NCBI RefSeq assembly: GCF_954871325.1
Contig: NC_088775.1
Coordinates: 80,577,561-80,641,560 of the forward strand
DNA: 64,000 nucleotides
Direction of reading: 5' to 3'
Source: Gordionus sp. m RMFG-2023
Lineage: Eukaryota; Nematomorpha; Gordioida; Chordodea; Parachordodidae
This document shows positions 23,797-38,700 of the stretch, in pieces. Numbering within the stretch: position 1 is the first letter of the stretch; each line of letters starts with the position of its first letter. The translations under genes were made by a program, and so were the position numbers. The notes beneath the pieces are model-generated. The model was not told the DNA's origin. It did not search any database and was given only the letters and a program-made list of their open reading frames with translations.

Positions 23797-24106
23797 TAGA
23801 GATCTGCAAAATTAGGCCCGGCCTTACCCGGCCCTCGGGCCTAATTTTATTTAAAATAATCGGGTTCGGGCCGGGCCTAATATTTTTTAAAAAATTCCGC
23901 CCGGGTCGTGTCATACCTTGGAAATTTTTTTTAAAATATATCTAAATTTATCAATTTTACATTGAATTTTTTATGTAAAATAAAAATATTTGATTTTATT
24001 TATTGAAACTAAACGATATATAACATATGTCTTTTATTTTGAGTAATTATAAAAATTAATTTCTATATTTAAATAAATGAAAAATTAGGCCCGATGCAGA
24101 TCACTA
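23797..24106. mobile_element. 310-bp hAT-type MITE with 8-bp target duplication
   Basis: Ends tagagatctgcaaaattagg and its inverse ending gatgcagatcacta. The flanks are gtttatat at 23789-23796 and 24107-24114, an exact 8-bp duplication. Subterminal tracts are GC-rich (ggcccggcc, gggccgggcc). No coding capacity. It belongs to the same loose family as the elements at 3064 and 43411. Confidence 0.85.
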
Positions 24107-24114
24107 GTTTATAT

Positions 24115-26788
24115 AACTATGGCTCTATAAGGCTAGACAAGATCGACTCATTCCATCTTTTTTTTTCTCAGGACCAGACACATTTTAAAGCGTTATACAA
24201 AAGGCATCCTCCCATCTAAATTTTAAATAAATTAATACATAAGCATGTTTTGTAATTATATGTATTTTTTTTCGATTATAATTAATGAAAGCGTGGTATT
24301 ATTTTAGGTAGTACATTATAGAGAAGAAACTTAATATTAGTTCCATTTTGGGTTTTTAATGGCCCATTTATGTTAGCGGATATGGTCTTTTTTTATGAAA
24401 TGTGTTGAAGCTTAAAAACAAATACAAGTTCCCAAAAAAATGTTAGGCACATTCAATAACTTTTAAAAATTTAAATAGGATAATACAAAATTTTGCAATT
24501 TTATTTGACACGAGTCCATCTTCAACAGTGTTAGCAAACTAGGATGTGTTTCAAATTGTTGACTTGGACGGAATATGTAGGAGATGTCGCGAACCTCTGA
24601 AACCGAACCTATATAATTAGATATTTTTTTAATAAACCCCTTTGAATTTTTTTTAGAAGAGCTAACTAAACCTCTATGAATTATATAAACTCGATTAAAC
24701 AGGTTAATATAAGTTTTTATTTTATAGATATTAATTAATGTAATTAAAAAAAATTACAGAAATTTTTTATATTTTTTAATCATCTTATCTCTAAGTTTTT
24801 ATCATATTTATTTCTAAGCTTTATTTTTTGTAATATATTTTATTAAACTATTATGAATATATTATGTAATTTCTTTTATTGACCATTATTTTATGTAAAT
24901 GTTGTCAATTATATATTATATTACTGATAATTTATCATTATAAAATTAAAAAGTATAGCAATCATTTTTTAAAAAAGACGCATATAAGATGATTCTATTT
25001 ATCTCTAAAAATGCACGATTTAGAAAACAAGAATTTCTATATAACATTTGCCAATTTCTAATTTCTTCCATAAAATCAAGCGAGATAAAGCTAGAAAAAG
25101 TGTTTTCTGTGCATGTCTATATATTGATCCTCGATATTATACATTATCGTCATGACAAAATAACAGGATTAGAAAATATTTTATAAAAGCAATTGAGACA
25201 TGTGATATATATAATTCACTCTTTCCATTCAAGTCAAAATAATTATCTCGAAAACAAACCTGATGTAAAATCTTTATTACAAATGAAAGAAAATAGCAAA
25301 AGTACCACAATCTGATTTAATACATACAATGTTTACCTAAATGACAGGAAGGGAGGGGGGTTATGATACACCTTTCGAATGGTATGAGGTAAAATATATA
25401 TTAGAAAATAACCTTCTACGATTGCCTTCATGAAAACATTGACTCCCTTAAAGCGTGTATGCTATTAGTTTTAAATAAAGGAATTGGACCCAAACCTCAT
25501 TTTCCCAAACTCAAAATTTTATAGAAATATTTTCTGAATACACATTCATATTCACATTCTGACAATCTTATCTTCATTTTTAATCATACCATTTTTATTA
25601 TCATGAATCCTTTAATTTAGTAAAGTACAGATACCACTTAACTGATATATAATGCAAGAGTATATGAGTCTTAGATTTACTCCCGGCATAGAGGCATTTC
25701 TAGCCTTGTTTCAAATGCATTCTTCTAAAAAATATGTAAGAATTTAAGATTGAATGAATTTTTGTCACATGTGGCAAAATTATTGTCAACCCTTATCAAA
25801 TAGATTCGACCCTCTATAGTTTTATACAAGATTTGATTTGTAAAGTTTATAAATAGATGTCATAATGTCACTAGTATGGTTGGTAATTCTATATTATTCT
25901 ATTAAGCCAATTTTTAGCTGGCCAAATCGACTAAACAGGGTTTTAGCTGAAAAGTATCACTTTAACCTCAATGTTTTTATTTAAAAGATAGCTCAAATTT
26001 GGAGGAAAGTAATAAAAATGTATTAATAAACGAGTTTTCTCAGGCAGTCATCTGAAAATTGAGCCGAATTTCAATATGATTTCAACAATACATGTTCAAA
26101 ATCTAAAATCAATAAATTTATTTTTAAATTTAATATTTATATTTAGATATTTATTTGAAAGAGTTAAAAAATTTAGAAGGTGTATGAGCCCTAAATAACC
26201 CCCCCCCCCCACCACACTAGTGATTTGTTATTTCTTAGATAATAGGTATATTTATATATTTTATTTTAAGTTCACTGAAAATGAATTACATTTATAAACT
26301 CAGTGGCGGTTTAGGATTATGTTTAGAGAGTTGGAAGGTAACAGATGGGTGTTAATCACGAATATTCAATAATAATAATTTTCAGATAACCGATTTTAAT
26401 TTGAAATTAAAATGATATTAGAAAATTAAATTACAGAAGTTTTAAAACAAAAACACAATAATTATTGTAAAATACATTTATATTGTGTAAAATACGTTTA
26501 TTTTGTATTTTGCAAGGTATTTTTACTCTTGGTTTAAAGTTTTATCATTTAGATAACTTAATTCCATTTATAAATTTAGAAATTATTTTGGTGTGTAGGG
26601 TGCCCTGTTGGTACCTACCAACGAGCTTTCTGTGTAATTGTTATAATTGACTTTATTTCTAAAAAAATATTGATTTAGCAAATTTATTTATAAATCATGC
26701 ACAATATGGTTATTTGTGACTAGACAATATTAATGACATCTATAATAATAACTAAAGTTTCTCGATTACGCTGCCTGCATCTGTTCAC
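24115..26788. other. Spacer between DDX49 and NLE1, with hAT debris
   Basis: At 24985-25190 a + strand hAT transposase fragment is visible: ARFRKQEFLYNI followed in a neighbouring frame by CLYIDPRYYTL, matching the [12 protein letters not shown] block of the palindromic hAT element. A C-run lies at 26201-26211 and a cagtggcggtt element-like end at 26302. No host gene is seen. Confidence 0.5.
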
Positions 26789-29700
26789 ATGAGGGATTTA
26801 TCGAGAGTTTTAATCCAGTTGAGAAATGAATCCGATGAGACGCTCGGACCACCTTTTGATGTTGAAACAGATATAACTACTTCTAAATTGCAATTAATAT
26901 GCAATAAACTATTAGATAATGTTCTACTTATTGATTTATAATATTATAATATATTAATATAGGAGGAAGCTCAGTTATTTAGCTTTTATGTCAATAAAGA
27001 TATTCCCATATCTAACTCTTTAAATAAAATTTATGATTTTGAAATTCATGGTACTGAAGATACAATAAATATAACATTTTTTCCACAATCATTATATCGA
27101 GTTTACCCTGTCACACGCTGCACAAGTTCTCTCCCAGGACATGAAGAGGCAATTTTGTCTATACAGTTTAGTCCGAATGGAAGGTTTATTTAAAATAATA
27201 TACTACCTATTTATAGCTTTTCCTTAGACAATTGGCCTCAGGGGCAGGTGATAAAACCATTCGATTTTGGGATTTAGATACTCAAACTCCATTATATGAA
27301 TGTAAAGGTAATTATTTATAGAAACATGACTTATTTATTACAAATTTATATATTATTTAAATGCTTGATACACATATAATATATTATTGTAAATATCTTT
27401 AAAATTGACTAAAAATGATTATTATAAATAAATATCAATATTAAATTATAAAATTATATAAAAAATAATTATAAATTTGATTTCAGTTTAAATATAAATT
27501 GGATTATCTAAATTTATTAGCCTCTTTTTAAATTAAATGATAGAGTAATATAAGGAAAACTATTTTAGATTAAAAATAAGTTAGCAAATAGTTTTTAAGT
27601 CAAGCCAGACAAATTTTCCTAAATATTTTTATTTCTGAGTAAGGTCAAAGTTTTTAAAATATTTTTAAAGCCAATAATTAGGCAAATTTATTTTGTTTTC
27701 TTTCATAAGAAAATTATTTTGGATAAATGGTACAGAATTTATTTTACTTTCTAGGTTGGTTAAAAATAATTATGGAGACCAATGAACTCAATAGAATAAA
27801 TTCTATTGGGGTTAACCTCTAATATAACTATTGGCTTTTTGTTAGATATGGTTCTGGAGGTGTATTAACTATATCAGTTTATTTTTTTTTATTTTAAACA
27901 CATTTGTAACCTAACCCGGAAAAATCTAACATTAATCTAGCCTGCATGTCTGATATTTTATTTATATTCTCATTCCAGGGAAAATTGGTAAAAAAACATT
28001 TTTGGCTAAACCTTTCATACTAGTTTCAAATAAGAATGTATTATAGTAAAAACAGAAATGATATTTGAACTCATTAACTTTTATTTATAACTCAAGATAT
28101 TATGGCTTAAAAGTGTAAAAATTCAGTTTTATCTTTTTATTATATATAATAATTTTTAATTAAAAACTAAATCAATTTGCATATTAGATTTGGTATGATA
28201 TAAATAACCAACTAAGTAAAAGATTGATAATTAGGAAAAAGAATAAAAATCTAAATTTTTGTTTCACAATTCTATTTACTAGTAATTGGGCATTTTTTAT
28301 TTTAAAAAATTGATTTTATGCCCATATCTACTAGGCCAATACTAGGAGCACCCCTTGTTTCAGAAAATATACCTACTAAATAAATATTTTAAAAAATCAA
28401 TGTACATGTGATCTACCCATATATCTTTTAGTTTTCATAATATCTCTGAGGGAAGCATCACATCTAATTAAATTCCTTTTAACATATATTAAATTGACCT
28501 GATTTATTTTAACCTGAAGACTATATATAGAAGAAATTAATAATTTTTAGAAAATAGGGTTTTCCCCATCAGTACTTTTGTCTGGGTTTTTATGCATCCC
28601 ATTTACCATATTCTCAATTGCATCACATCTTATTATTTAAGCACTATCAACAAGTTTCTCAAGACATTTTTGACTTGTTTCTTTTCCTTTAAGGTGTGGA
28701 AATAGAAATCAAGGGATTGTTTTTATTTTAACTAGTCACCAAACTCTTTAAACTTATTTTAGCGGCTTAACAAGTTATATTATTTAGTTGCTTTCCCAAG
28801 CTTAAAAATATTATGATATTAAATTTGCAATTATTTGATCTTAAACTTAAATTTCTTTTTTAAATGTAAATATCAGCAATAATATTTAAAATGAAAAACT
28901 AATTTTTTCAGCTTTTTCTAGTTCAAGCTAATTTCTAAATTTTGATTGGAATATTAAAATATGAAAATATTTTTTCTACAGAAGCTGATGCACCAAGAGA
29001 TATGAGATTCGATTATTTCTGTATTATTGCCAGCCATAATTCTATTTTAGGATCTTCACTGCTCAAGATTCATGTCAACACAATCTGATGTGTTCAATGA
29101 TTTTTTTTGCAATATATTCAAGGATTTTTGAAATCACTTTTGAAGCTGATATTGCATAACTTTTTGTTAAGGCTGTGTCCTAAATCAAAAAAAAAATTTA
29201 TCAAAAGTTTTGCGAATCACAAAAATTTCGGGAGTTTTGAGATACAAAACATGCCCCGAATCATACATTTATTTCTAATTTTAAAATGTTTGATGTGAAT
29301 GATTTACTATTTCTTATATTATTTGAAGATACAACTGAGCTTAGAAAAAGGCATAGACTTTTAGAAGGCTGGTGTATATGATACTATTTATATTATATGT
29401 ATTAATTCTAGAGATCAAGGACTTTTTAAAATATTTGATATTATTCCATCTTATCCTGAAAACATTCAATTACATTCTTATAAATTTGGAGTCTATAGAC
29501 ACCACTATAGTTAAACATAAAAACTCTATTAGTATGAAGCTTCGACTCTATATAACACTCATGTATGGTGATATTTTTTTTTTATATTCTGTATATATTT
29601 ATAGATATTTGACAACTGGTATGAGCTTTAGAAAAATAGCATTATATGCAAAGATGGGTAAAACATCAGTATGCACAATTTCACAGTAACATGTAGGTTA

Positions 29701-32700
29701 TTATGGGTAGGTCTTCAACCCAAGCATCTCTGTTTACCAACAGTTCAACAGATGCTTGAAATATCAGCAGGATACTTCAGGAAATCAGGTTTTCCTCATA
29801 TAATAGGTGCTATTGATGGAGAACATGTAAAAATAAAACCTAAAAAAGTAGATTCACATTTTATAATTATAAAAAAATCAATTCCATTGTGATTCAAGGA
29901 GTTTCAGATGATAAATCTAGGTAATTATATATTTTCTAAATTTTAATTCTTTTCTAGATTCATGTTGATTGAAGTTGGGTTTCCTGTATCTATCTCAGAA
30001 TTTACAAAAAGCCTATTTTATGAAGGGATGATCAATAAAATCATAAAGATACCCAATCCAAATTTCTTACCTTCAACAGATATATTATCACCTTACATAT
30101 TTGTAGGTGACGATGCTCCTTAATGGATTTTATTATGAAACCTTATAAAACAAATTTAAATGATAATAAATCAAATTTCAATAAGAAATTATTAAAAGCC
30201 AGAGTATCAATAGAGAGATGCTTTGGCATCATGAGTGCCAAATTTAGACACCTTTATAAATCATCAGAAACTAATATTACGAATACTATACAAATAGTTA
30301 AAGCTGACTGCTTATTGCATAATATTATAATTGAACACCAAGAATTCATGAAGAATACCCAATTCCAAATTTTACCCAATCTCAGTTCCAGCAATGGACT
30401 GAAAGCTCTAATAATATCAGAGAAACATTTAACATATTTGCAAATAATTATATGTAAAATTTTTGTATACTTTTATTTTTTAATTCCCATAACCTTATAT
30501 TTCGAAATTCCCATAACCTTATATTTCTTATGAATGTTTTCATTTGTCAAAGTTATATAATTTATTTATAAATATTCAATAAAAAGTGTTGTTTTGATTA
30601 TATTGTATAAGTAAGTTATTTGTAATTAATTTAATGAGGATGGCTGCTAAAATGACTAAATATTTTTTAATAAATCATTAAACATAATAATTTTTATTAT
30701 AAATTAAGATATAAAAATATATATCATATGTATAAAAGATTACATATAAAAAGATATAATATCTGAAAAATTTATTTTCATATCATAAATTTCTTTCTCT
30801 GTCATACAATTGAATGTTGTTTGGAAGGACTTAAAAAATCCCTGAACATGATTATATCATCATCATAGGATATTTATTTTGCAAAATCTATTTCAAAAAT
30901 AAATAATTATTCAATATAATAATATTTACCTCCTAATAAATCCATCTTTTCAGATTCGTATTTTTTAGTTTCGTTCATTCTTTTAGATATAAGATTCTCT
31001 AAATTTTTCCTCTTAGAGATATAAGGATAAATATTTTCTTTATTAGAATTGTCTAACTATTATTAAATTAATAAAATATATAATAAATATTCAACTTCTA
31101 ATATTTCAATCTCAGACATACCCATTTCTATATGATTAAAAGGATTAACAATATCATTTAGTAGATATTGTGTATTTGGTTCATCTAATTTCATGTTATA
31201 ATACCTGTGATGATGTTTGTACTTTCACCACATCTTGGATGTTTGGCTCATAATCCTAAAATATAGATTATTATATAGTTTTAATTTCATGTTTAATACC
31301 TGTGATGATGTTGTACATTCACCACATCTTGGATGTTTGGCTCATAATACTAAAATATAGATTATTTTATAGTTCTAATTTCATGTTATAATACATGTGG
31401 AGATATTTGTTCATTAGTAGCATCCTTGGATAGTTTCAAACTTGCCTGTGAATGCTTGCAAATATCTTCCACATTTTCTTTAAGCCAAAAATAATTCTCA
31501 ATAAATCTTAGTTGCTTGCTGTTAGCACCTGAACCTAAAATATAAAATAATATTTATATATATTAATAATTATACCTGATTTGCTGGAAACTGCATAAAT
31601 TTTATTAAATTTAGCCTTAATTCCAGCAAATTTTTCCTTTATTTCTTCATAAGGCTATGTCCTAAATATCAAAAATTGCATAAAAATTATCTCGCGCAAT
31701 TTGCGCGTAGCAAAAAAAATAAATAATATAAGCCATTTTTAATGGAAAATTAAAAGATTTCGATTTTGCGCAAATTACATTATCATTAAACTTTTGCGAA
31801 TTGAGGGAATAAAATGGCGAACGAATAATAACTGATGGAAAAGATTAGACTTTATAGACATCTATGGTGTAACAGCAGCAGTTAAAATCATATGGGAAGA
31901 GATTGGTAAGAGTTTTGATCGTACTTATAAAGAAATAAAGAAAAAATTTGCTGGAATTAAGGCTAAATTTAATAAAATTTATGCAGTTTCCAGCTAATCA
32001 GGTATAATTATAAATATATATAAATATTATTTTATATTTTAGGTTCAGGTGCTAATAGTTTGAACAGCAAGCAACTAAGATTTGAGGATTATTTTTGGCT
32101 TAAAGAAAATGTGGAAGATATTTGCAAGCATTCAGAGGCAAGTTTCAGTTTGAAACTATCCAAGGATGCTACTAATGAACAAATATCTCCACATGTATTA
32201 TAACATTACTGCCCATTTCTTAATAAAAAAAACTGCCCATAATAGCTATAATTACAAATAAATAAAATATATTTAAAAAAATCCGGGCTGGGCTAGGCCT
32301 AAAAATATAAAACCCTGGCCGGGCGGAAAATATTTTTTGAAAAATAAATTCGGGTCGTGCAAATAGTACCTCTACAGGTCTCTGATTATTAAAGAATAAA
32401 AAAAATGGATTTCGATTTTATTTATATAAATAAATGGTTTTTATTTTTATAAACTAAAAATCAAGACACCATTTTTTTATAGGATCAAAGAAATTTTATG
32501 ATATCTGCCGATGACTGATATTTAAAAAAAAATTAAATATCAGTACTAGAGACCTTCATGGGCCTAGATTTTAGGACCAAGTCCGGCCCAGGCCCATCGT
32601 AAAAAAATTTTAAGCCCAGGCCCGGCCTGGCCCGTTTTTAATATTTAAAAAAATTCCCAAGCCCGCTATAATATTTAAAAAATATCCCAAGCCCATAAAA

Positions 32701-35700
32701 TTATTTTATGTATACTTAACTTATGCTGAAGTAATACTAATAGAAATATAATATTTTATTTAGTAATAATTTATATATATATATAATATTAATAAATGAT
32801 ATAAACAAAATAAATTTTAATTTATATTTTCAAATTATCATTTAAAAATAATATATTATCTACAATTTCGTTATTTATTGTTCTTCTTTCTTCAATAACC
32901 CTTCCAAAAGTACTGAAATTCCGTTCACTGGAAACATTAGATGCTGGAATTGCATGAATTTTTTTGGCTAATCTTGCCAATTTTGGCAAGATTTTTTCAT
33001 GCTTCTTCCACCAATCTAGGATGCAGTCATCATAGTTGATATCCTCTTCATTTAGCTGAATATCCATATATAAATTAATCTCATCAGCATCCGTCTCATT
33101 ATGAAGTATTGTATCATCCTCCTATGTAGACATATCCATTAATGAGGATGAAACTAAAAATAATATAGCTAAAAAGATTTATAAAAAATAAATTACTGGT
33201 AGCTCTAGTAATCCTCGAAGTAGGAATAGGAACATGCACATGCACTTCATCCAGATCTGAAGTATCTAAAAATATTATATAGATAAAGATATTTATAAAA
33301 TATATGTTACCTGAAGCTCTAGGGATATTTGCTTCATCTAGATCATATATAGGAATTGGATTATGATCTGAATAATCACTCATCAAGGCCCTTGTACTAT
33401 TTTTTACTTCAAGTGCTTCTTCCAAAGTGAGCATTTTTAACTGGCGGAATTTAGGATTTAAAAATGTAGCGATTTGTGTAAAATATCTATTTGGAATTTT
33501 GATATTAAAAATTCCTTTGCTCTTAATTTTAACATCTAATTTCACTATTATTTTGATACGCTTCGTATAAAATATCAGACACTGGTAACTTCTCCAATGT
33601 TTTATAAATTAATAAAACTTTAAATAATATAGGACTTCTATCCCCCTCCAACTCCTTGGTTGCCTGATCATATGGGGTCAACATGTCTATTAATGATTTC
33701 AACCCATTTTTATCAATAGAATTAAGCTTATCCTCCATATTTCTTTTCTGTAAACAATCTAAAATTTCTTCATATTGTTCATAAATACTTTTAAACATTT
33801 TTAATTTCGAATTCCACCTTGTTAAGATATCTTGGTAAACAGTCTTTGATAAACTCTTATTTAATCCACTTTGCTTAAAAAATCTTGTTAGGATTTACAT
33901 TGAAGAATAAGGTTATATAATGAGGGTGTAGATATTTCCATATATTTTGGAGAAAAAGTTTTTCTTAGAATAGTGTTAATGAGATGAGCAGAACAGTTTA
34001 ACCGTTTATATGGTTCTAAAGCCTTTATGTAAACCAAATCCTATAATTAAATTATCTTCTTTTTATCCAATTCAAAATGATAAAACATCATATACAAATG
34101 AAAAAAAGGAAGTTATCAATAGATGTGTAAAATTTTGTGCTGTGGATATTCACCCATTTCAATGTATAGCTGGTAAAGGCTTTAAACATTTAGCACAATA
34201 TTTTATTGAAGTTGATTCAAAGAAGGGTTTGATTGATGTTGAAAATATTTTGCCAAGTCCTATAACAATATCAAGGCATATGAATGATATTTCTCAAAAT
34301 TTGCACAAAAAAATATTCCCAGTGCCTTAATAAATTTTTTTGTAGTGCAACAACTGATTTATACACAGATGACTTCAAAAAGTACACTTATATAACATTA
34401 ACTCTTCACTGCATAATTAAATGGAAATTAATAAAACGTTTTTTGTTTACTTCTCTTTTTTTAGAAGATAAAAAAAACAAGTGAAAATATACACAAAGAA
34501 CTTGTTTCTAATTTTGCTAAACTTGGATATGCTTCTGATGCATTTTATAAAATCACATTCATCACTGATCAAGGTAGCAATTTGATAAAGGCTTTAGAAC
34601 CATATAAATGGTTAAACTGTTCTGCTCATCTCATTAACACTATTCTAAGAAATACTTTTTCTCCAAAATATATGCAAATATCTACACCCTTATTATATAA
34701 CCTTATTCTTCAATGTAAGTCACTAACAAGATTTTTTTAAGCAAAGTGGATTATATCAAAGACTGTTTACCAAGATATCTTAACAAGGTGGAATTCGAAA
34801 TTAAAAATGTTTAAAAGTATTTATGAACAATATGAAGAAATTTTAGATTGTTTACAGAGCAAAGGAATTTTTAATATCAAAATTACAAATAGATATTTTA
34901 CACAAATCGCTACATTTTTAAATCCTAAATTCCGCCAGTTAAAAATGCTCACTTTGGAAGAAGCACTTGAAGTAAAAAATAGTACAAGGGCCTTAATGAT
35001 TGATTATTCAGATCATCATCCAATTCCTATATATTAGATGAAGCAAATATCCCTAGAGCTTCAAGTAACATATATTTTATAATTATCTTTATCTATATAA
35101 TATTTTTAGATACTTCAGATCTGGATGAAGTGCATGTGCATGTTCCTATTCCTACTTCGAGGATTAATAGAGCTACCAGTAATTTATTCTTTATAAATCT
35201 TTTTAACTATATAATATTTTTAGCTTCATTCTCATTATTGGATATGTCTTCATGGGAGGATGATACAATACTTCATAATGAGACGGATGCTGATGAGATT
35301 AATTTATATATGGATATTCAGCTAAATGAAGAGGATATCAACTATGATGACTGCATCCTAGATTGGTGGAAGAAGCATGAAAAAATCTTGCCCAAATTGG
35401 CAAGATTAGCCAAAAAAATTCATGCAATTCCAGCATCTAATGTTTCCAGTGAACGGAATTTCAGTACTATTGGAAGGGTTATTGAAGAAAGAAGAACAAA
35501 TTTAAATAACGAAATTGTAGATAATATATTATTTTTAAATGATAATATGAAAATATAAATTAAAATTTTGTTTATATCATTTATTAATATTATATATATA
35601 TTATTACTAAATAAAATATTATATTTCTATTAGTATTACTTCAGCATAAGTTAAGTATACATAAAATAATTTTATGGGCTTGGGATATTTTTTAAATATT

Positions 35701-38700
35701 ATAGGGGGCTTGGGCCGGGCTTGGGGATTTTTTTAAATTTTTTTTTTACGATGGGCCTGGGCCGGGCTTGGTCCTAAAATCTAGGCCCATGAAGGTCTAG
35801 TATATATTCATAACCTTTATAGTTTATGAAATTATGTCCTTTTTGAGTTTTCTAATTAAAATTTTATTTTCAAATATTATAAAAAGTTTAATTGAATATC
35901 TATTTGTCTACGTCTAACAATTGTTTTTAAATTTTCTGCTACTGTTGGGATTTTGCTTTGAATTTGACGCTAACTTGGGAAAATATATGTCATATCGAAA
36001 ATGTTGGCCATCTTTGGGAACATTTTTGGGAATATTCCCTGATTTCGCTGTTTCTTTTTTCGCTGTTTCGTGCCCAGGCCGTTGTGTTAAGTTAAGTAAA
36101 ATTATACCAATTTCCGATTTAAAAAATATATACTCTCCCAAGGTGTATAGGAAATTTGATAAATAACACTAACAAAATCAGAATGATTTGTTATATTTGT
36201 CCTATTAAATATCCTTAAAATAGGCTAAATTTGAATTTAAAAATTTAGGCCCAAGCCCTATTGCAATAATTTCCAACGAACCCAAGCCCGGTCCAGGCCC
36301 GTTAGGGCTTGGGCCGTGGGCCGGCCCATGAAGGTCTCTAATCAGTACATTCCTATTAACTTTATATTTTTTGTGATACCGCATAGGCGTCGAAAATCTA
36401 CATTCGGCAAACCTCTAATTATTTGATATATATTTTATTTTACTTATTTTATGAAATGAGTAAATTTTAATATAAAATGTAAAAACATCTAGAACATAAC
36501 CATTGGGTTTTATGCATTTCTTGGTCTCCGGATGGCAAAAAACTGGCATCTGCTGATAAAAATGGAAAGGTATTATTTTTTCATTATTAAACAACATTGT
36601 TAAAAAAAAATATTAATTTAAATCATAAAATTTTAAATATAGATATGTTTATGGAATCCCTCAACCGGAAAATTATTGGGAAAAACTATAAATGCACACA
36701 ATCAATGGGTAAATTACATCACCTGGGAACCCATGCATATGTAATTATTAATTCATAATTTAAAAAAAATGTGTGTTGTTAAACGGTTCGATTTTTTAAA
36801 AACGGCTTGCCCAATATTTTAACCAAAAAATATGATATTTTACTCAAAGTTGGCAGAAGGGTTTCGACATTTTTTAAAAAAATTTGACACTCATTATTTT
36901 GGGTTAAATCATTTAAGTTTAAAATCGGCTAAATCGAACTGGTTAGCAACTCTAACAAAAAAGAGTCTCTAAATGTTATTTTAAGTATACATTATTTTTT
37001 ATAAAAAAAAAATTAGAAATCCTAAATGTAGACGTTTTGCCAGTTGTTCCAAAGTATTAACGAAATATATAAATAAATATAAAGGTTTATTAACGATTGT
37101 TCATTAATTTTTAGGATTGTGTGATAAAAATATGGGATAGTGTTAGTAGGTTATGCTTAATGTGCCTGAGCGGGCATTCAGCATCCGTGACTTACGTTAA
37201 ATGGGGCGCCAAAAATTTGATTTATTCTTCCTCTCAAGACAGAACTATCAAAATTTGGGATGCTACCGATGTAATTTTAAATTCATAAATTTAATAGATC
37301 ATAGCTTTATATCATATATCATAGTTGCTCTATTTAAAGTAAATTAAATATAAATTATTAAAGCTCATTCAGATAAAATTAGTCTTCGAGATTGCTGGAT
37401 CAGCATCCCATAAGATTTTATTTTAGAATCGTTATTACAAAAAACCCTATTGGTATTTTGACATGGTCTTTCTAGAAGCTTCCCATTTTTTGCTAAACTA
37501 CATGTCCGCAAAGTTTTATCCAGTTATAATGGAAAGATATTAACATGACAAAAACGCACATTTTAATTTTATGATATGAATATTTATATATTAATTAAAT
37601 AAAATTGATTATTATTAGATATATAAATGTAAGCTATGGCATGTATAGCAATTTTTATCTATTTATATACAAGTATATCAACATAAGGTTAACTTAATAA
37701 GTGCTAATCCTTCTTTACAACTTGGTTGTTAATTTATCTATTACACCTCTCAAAGGCTAAGGCGTTTTGTAACGATGTGATTGCTTGAATTATATTTCAA
37801 TTTTTTTTTATTTCAACACAAATTTAATAGTATCACCCGTGCCTAATCATTTTATTAAATTTTGTAAATAATCAATTATTTAGGGTAGCCTATTCAGAAA
37901 TTTACAATGTCATGCTCATTGGGTTAACGCCTTAGCGCTCAGTACGGATTACATTTTGCGAACGTCCTGTTACGATTTCGAAAATTACAAAGATCAAAAT
38001 TACGATTCTCTATCTAATGAGGAATTATCAAAACTTGCCAGGGATAGATATTTCAAAATGAATAAAAATGTTAGTTTATTTTTTTTATTAGGGCTGTGCC
38101 AATATTAAATATCATATCAGGCCGATATCTAAAGAACAAATCCGATCCAATATTCTTATTTTGCACATAATTTAATAATAAAAACAAATTTAATAAAGGA
38201 ACCAAAATTCAATTTGTTTGTAATGTTTAAAAAGTAAAAAAAATATATTTTAAATTAAATGATTAATGTCTGTAAAATTTTTTAATGGGCCGGGCAAAAA
38301 AATTTCCGGGCTGGGCTAATTTTTTTTGTATATATATTTGATGAATTCAGATATTTTATTATTGTGATAATCCACAAATTATAGGGTTTTTAATTTAACC
38401 AAATTCCAAGATTATAAATAGTTCTTTATTTTGGTGTTTAACAACATATATTTTGGTTTAAGCCCTGTATTTAAAAATAAATTGAAAACTGGGCTGTGGC
38501 AACTTTAGTGAAAGATTGAAACCGGGCAAAGCAAAAACTAAATTCCCACTGGACCGGGCTTGAAAATTTTGCCATTTGCAGACCTCTAATCGAATCGGTA
38601 AAATATTTATGTATCGGCACAGTCCTAATTTTTATACTAATTGAATGATTAATTAGATTGTTTGTTGACCAAAAAACATAAATCTCAATTCGCCAAAATT

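Larger units (their letters stand above)
29164..32215 (+). mobile_element. PIF/Harbinger DNA transposon, rearranged
   Basis: It begins aaggctgtgtcctaaatc at 29164. It carries a DDE transposase on + (29284-30440) and a Myb/SANT-like partner protein gene. The partner gene occurs twice in opposite orientations: minus strand 31650-30925 and plus strand 31820-32205. The two share an inverted repeat (about 31385-31652 and 31930-32205). A second aaggctatgtcctaaat end lies at 31653 in the same direction as the first, between the inverted copies. One end of the element has therefore been duplicated and inverted. Target duplications were not identified. Confidence 0.7.
32547..36340. mobile_element. 3.8-kb hAT transposon with 8-bp target duplication and inverted internal copy
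   Basis: Ends tagagaccttcatgggcc and ggcccatgaaggtctcta are perfect inverses. Both flanks carry atcagtac (32539-32546 and 36341-36348). Inside, 32547-34022 (read on minus) and 34588-35802 (read on plus) are inverted copies of the same 3' half, with a single-copy loop 34023-34586. The left copy keeps about 270 bp that the right copy lacks. The right copy ends with its own terminal sequence (catgaaggtcta at 35802), after which about 540 bp of other sequence runs to the outer end. Confidence 0.85.

Noticed and set aside
35914-36166. Overlapping frames on both strands near the right part of the 32547 hAT
   Set aside because: Inside the transposon between the inner and outer ends, no family motif on either strand.
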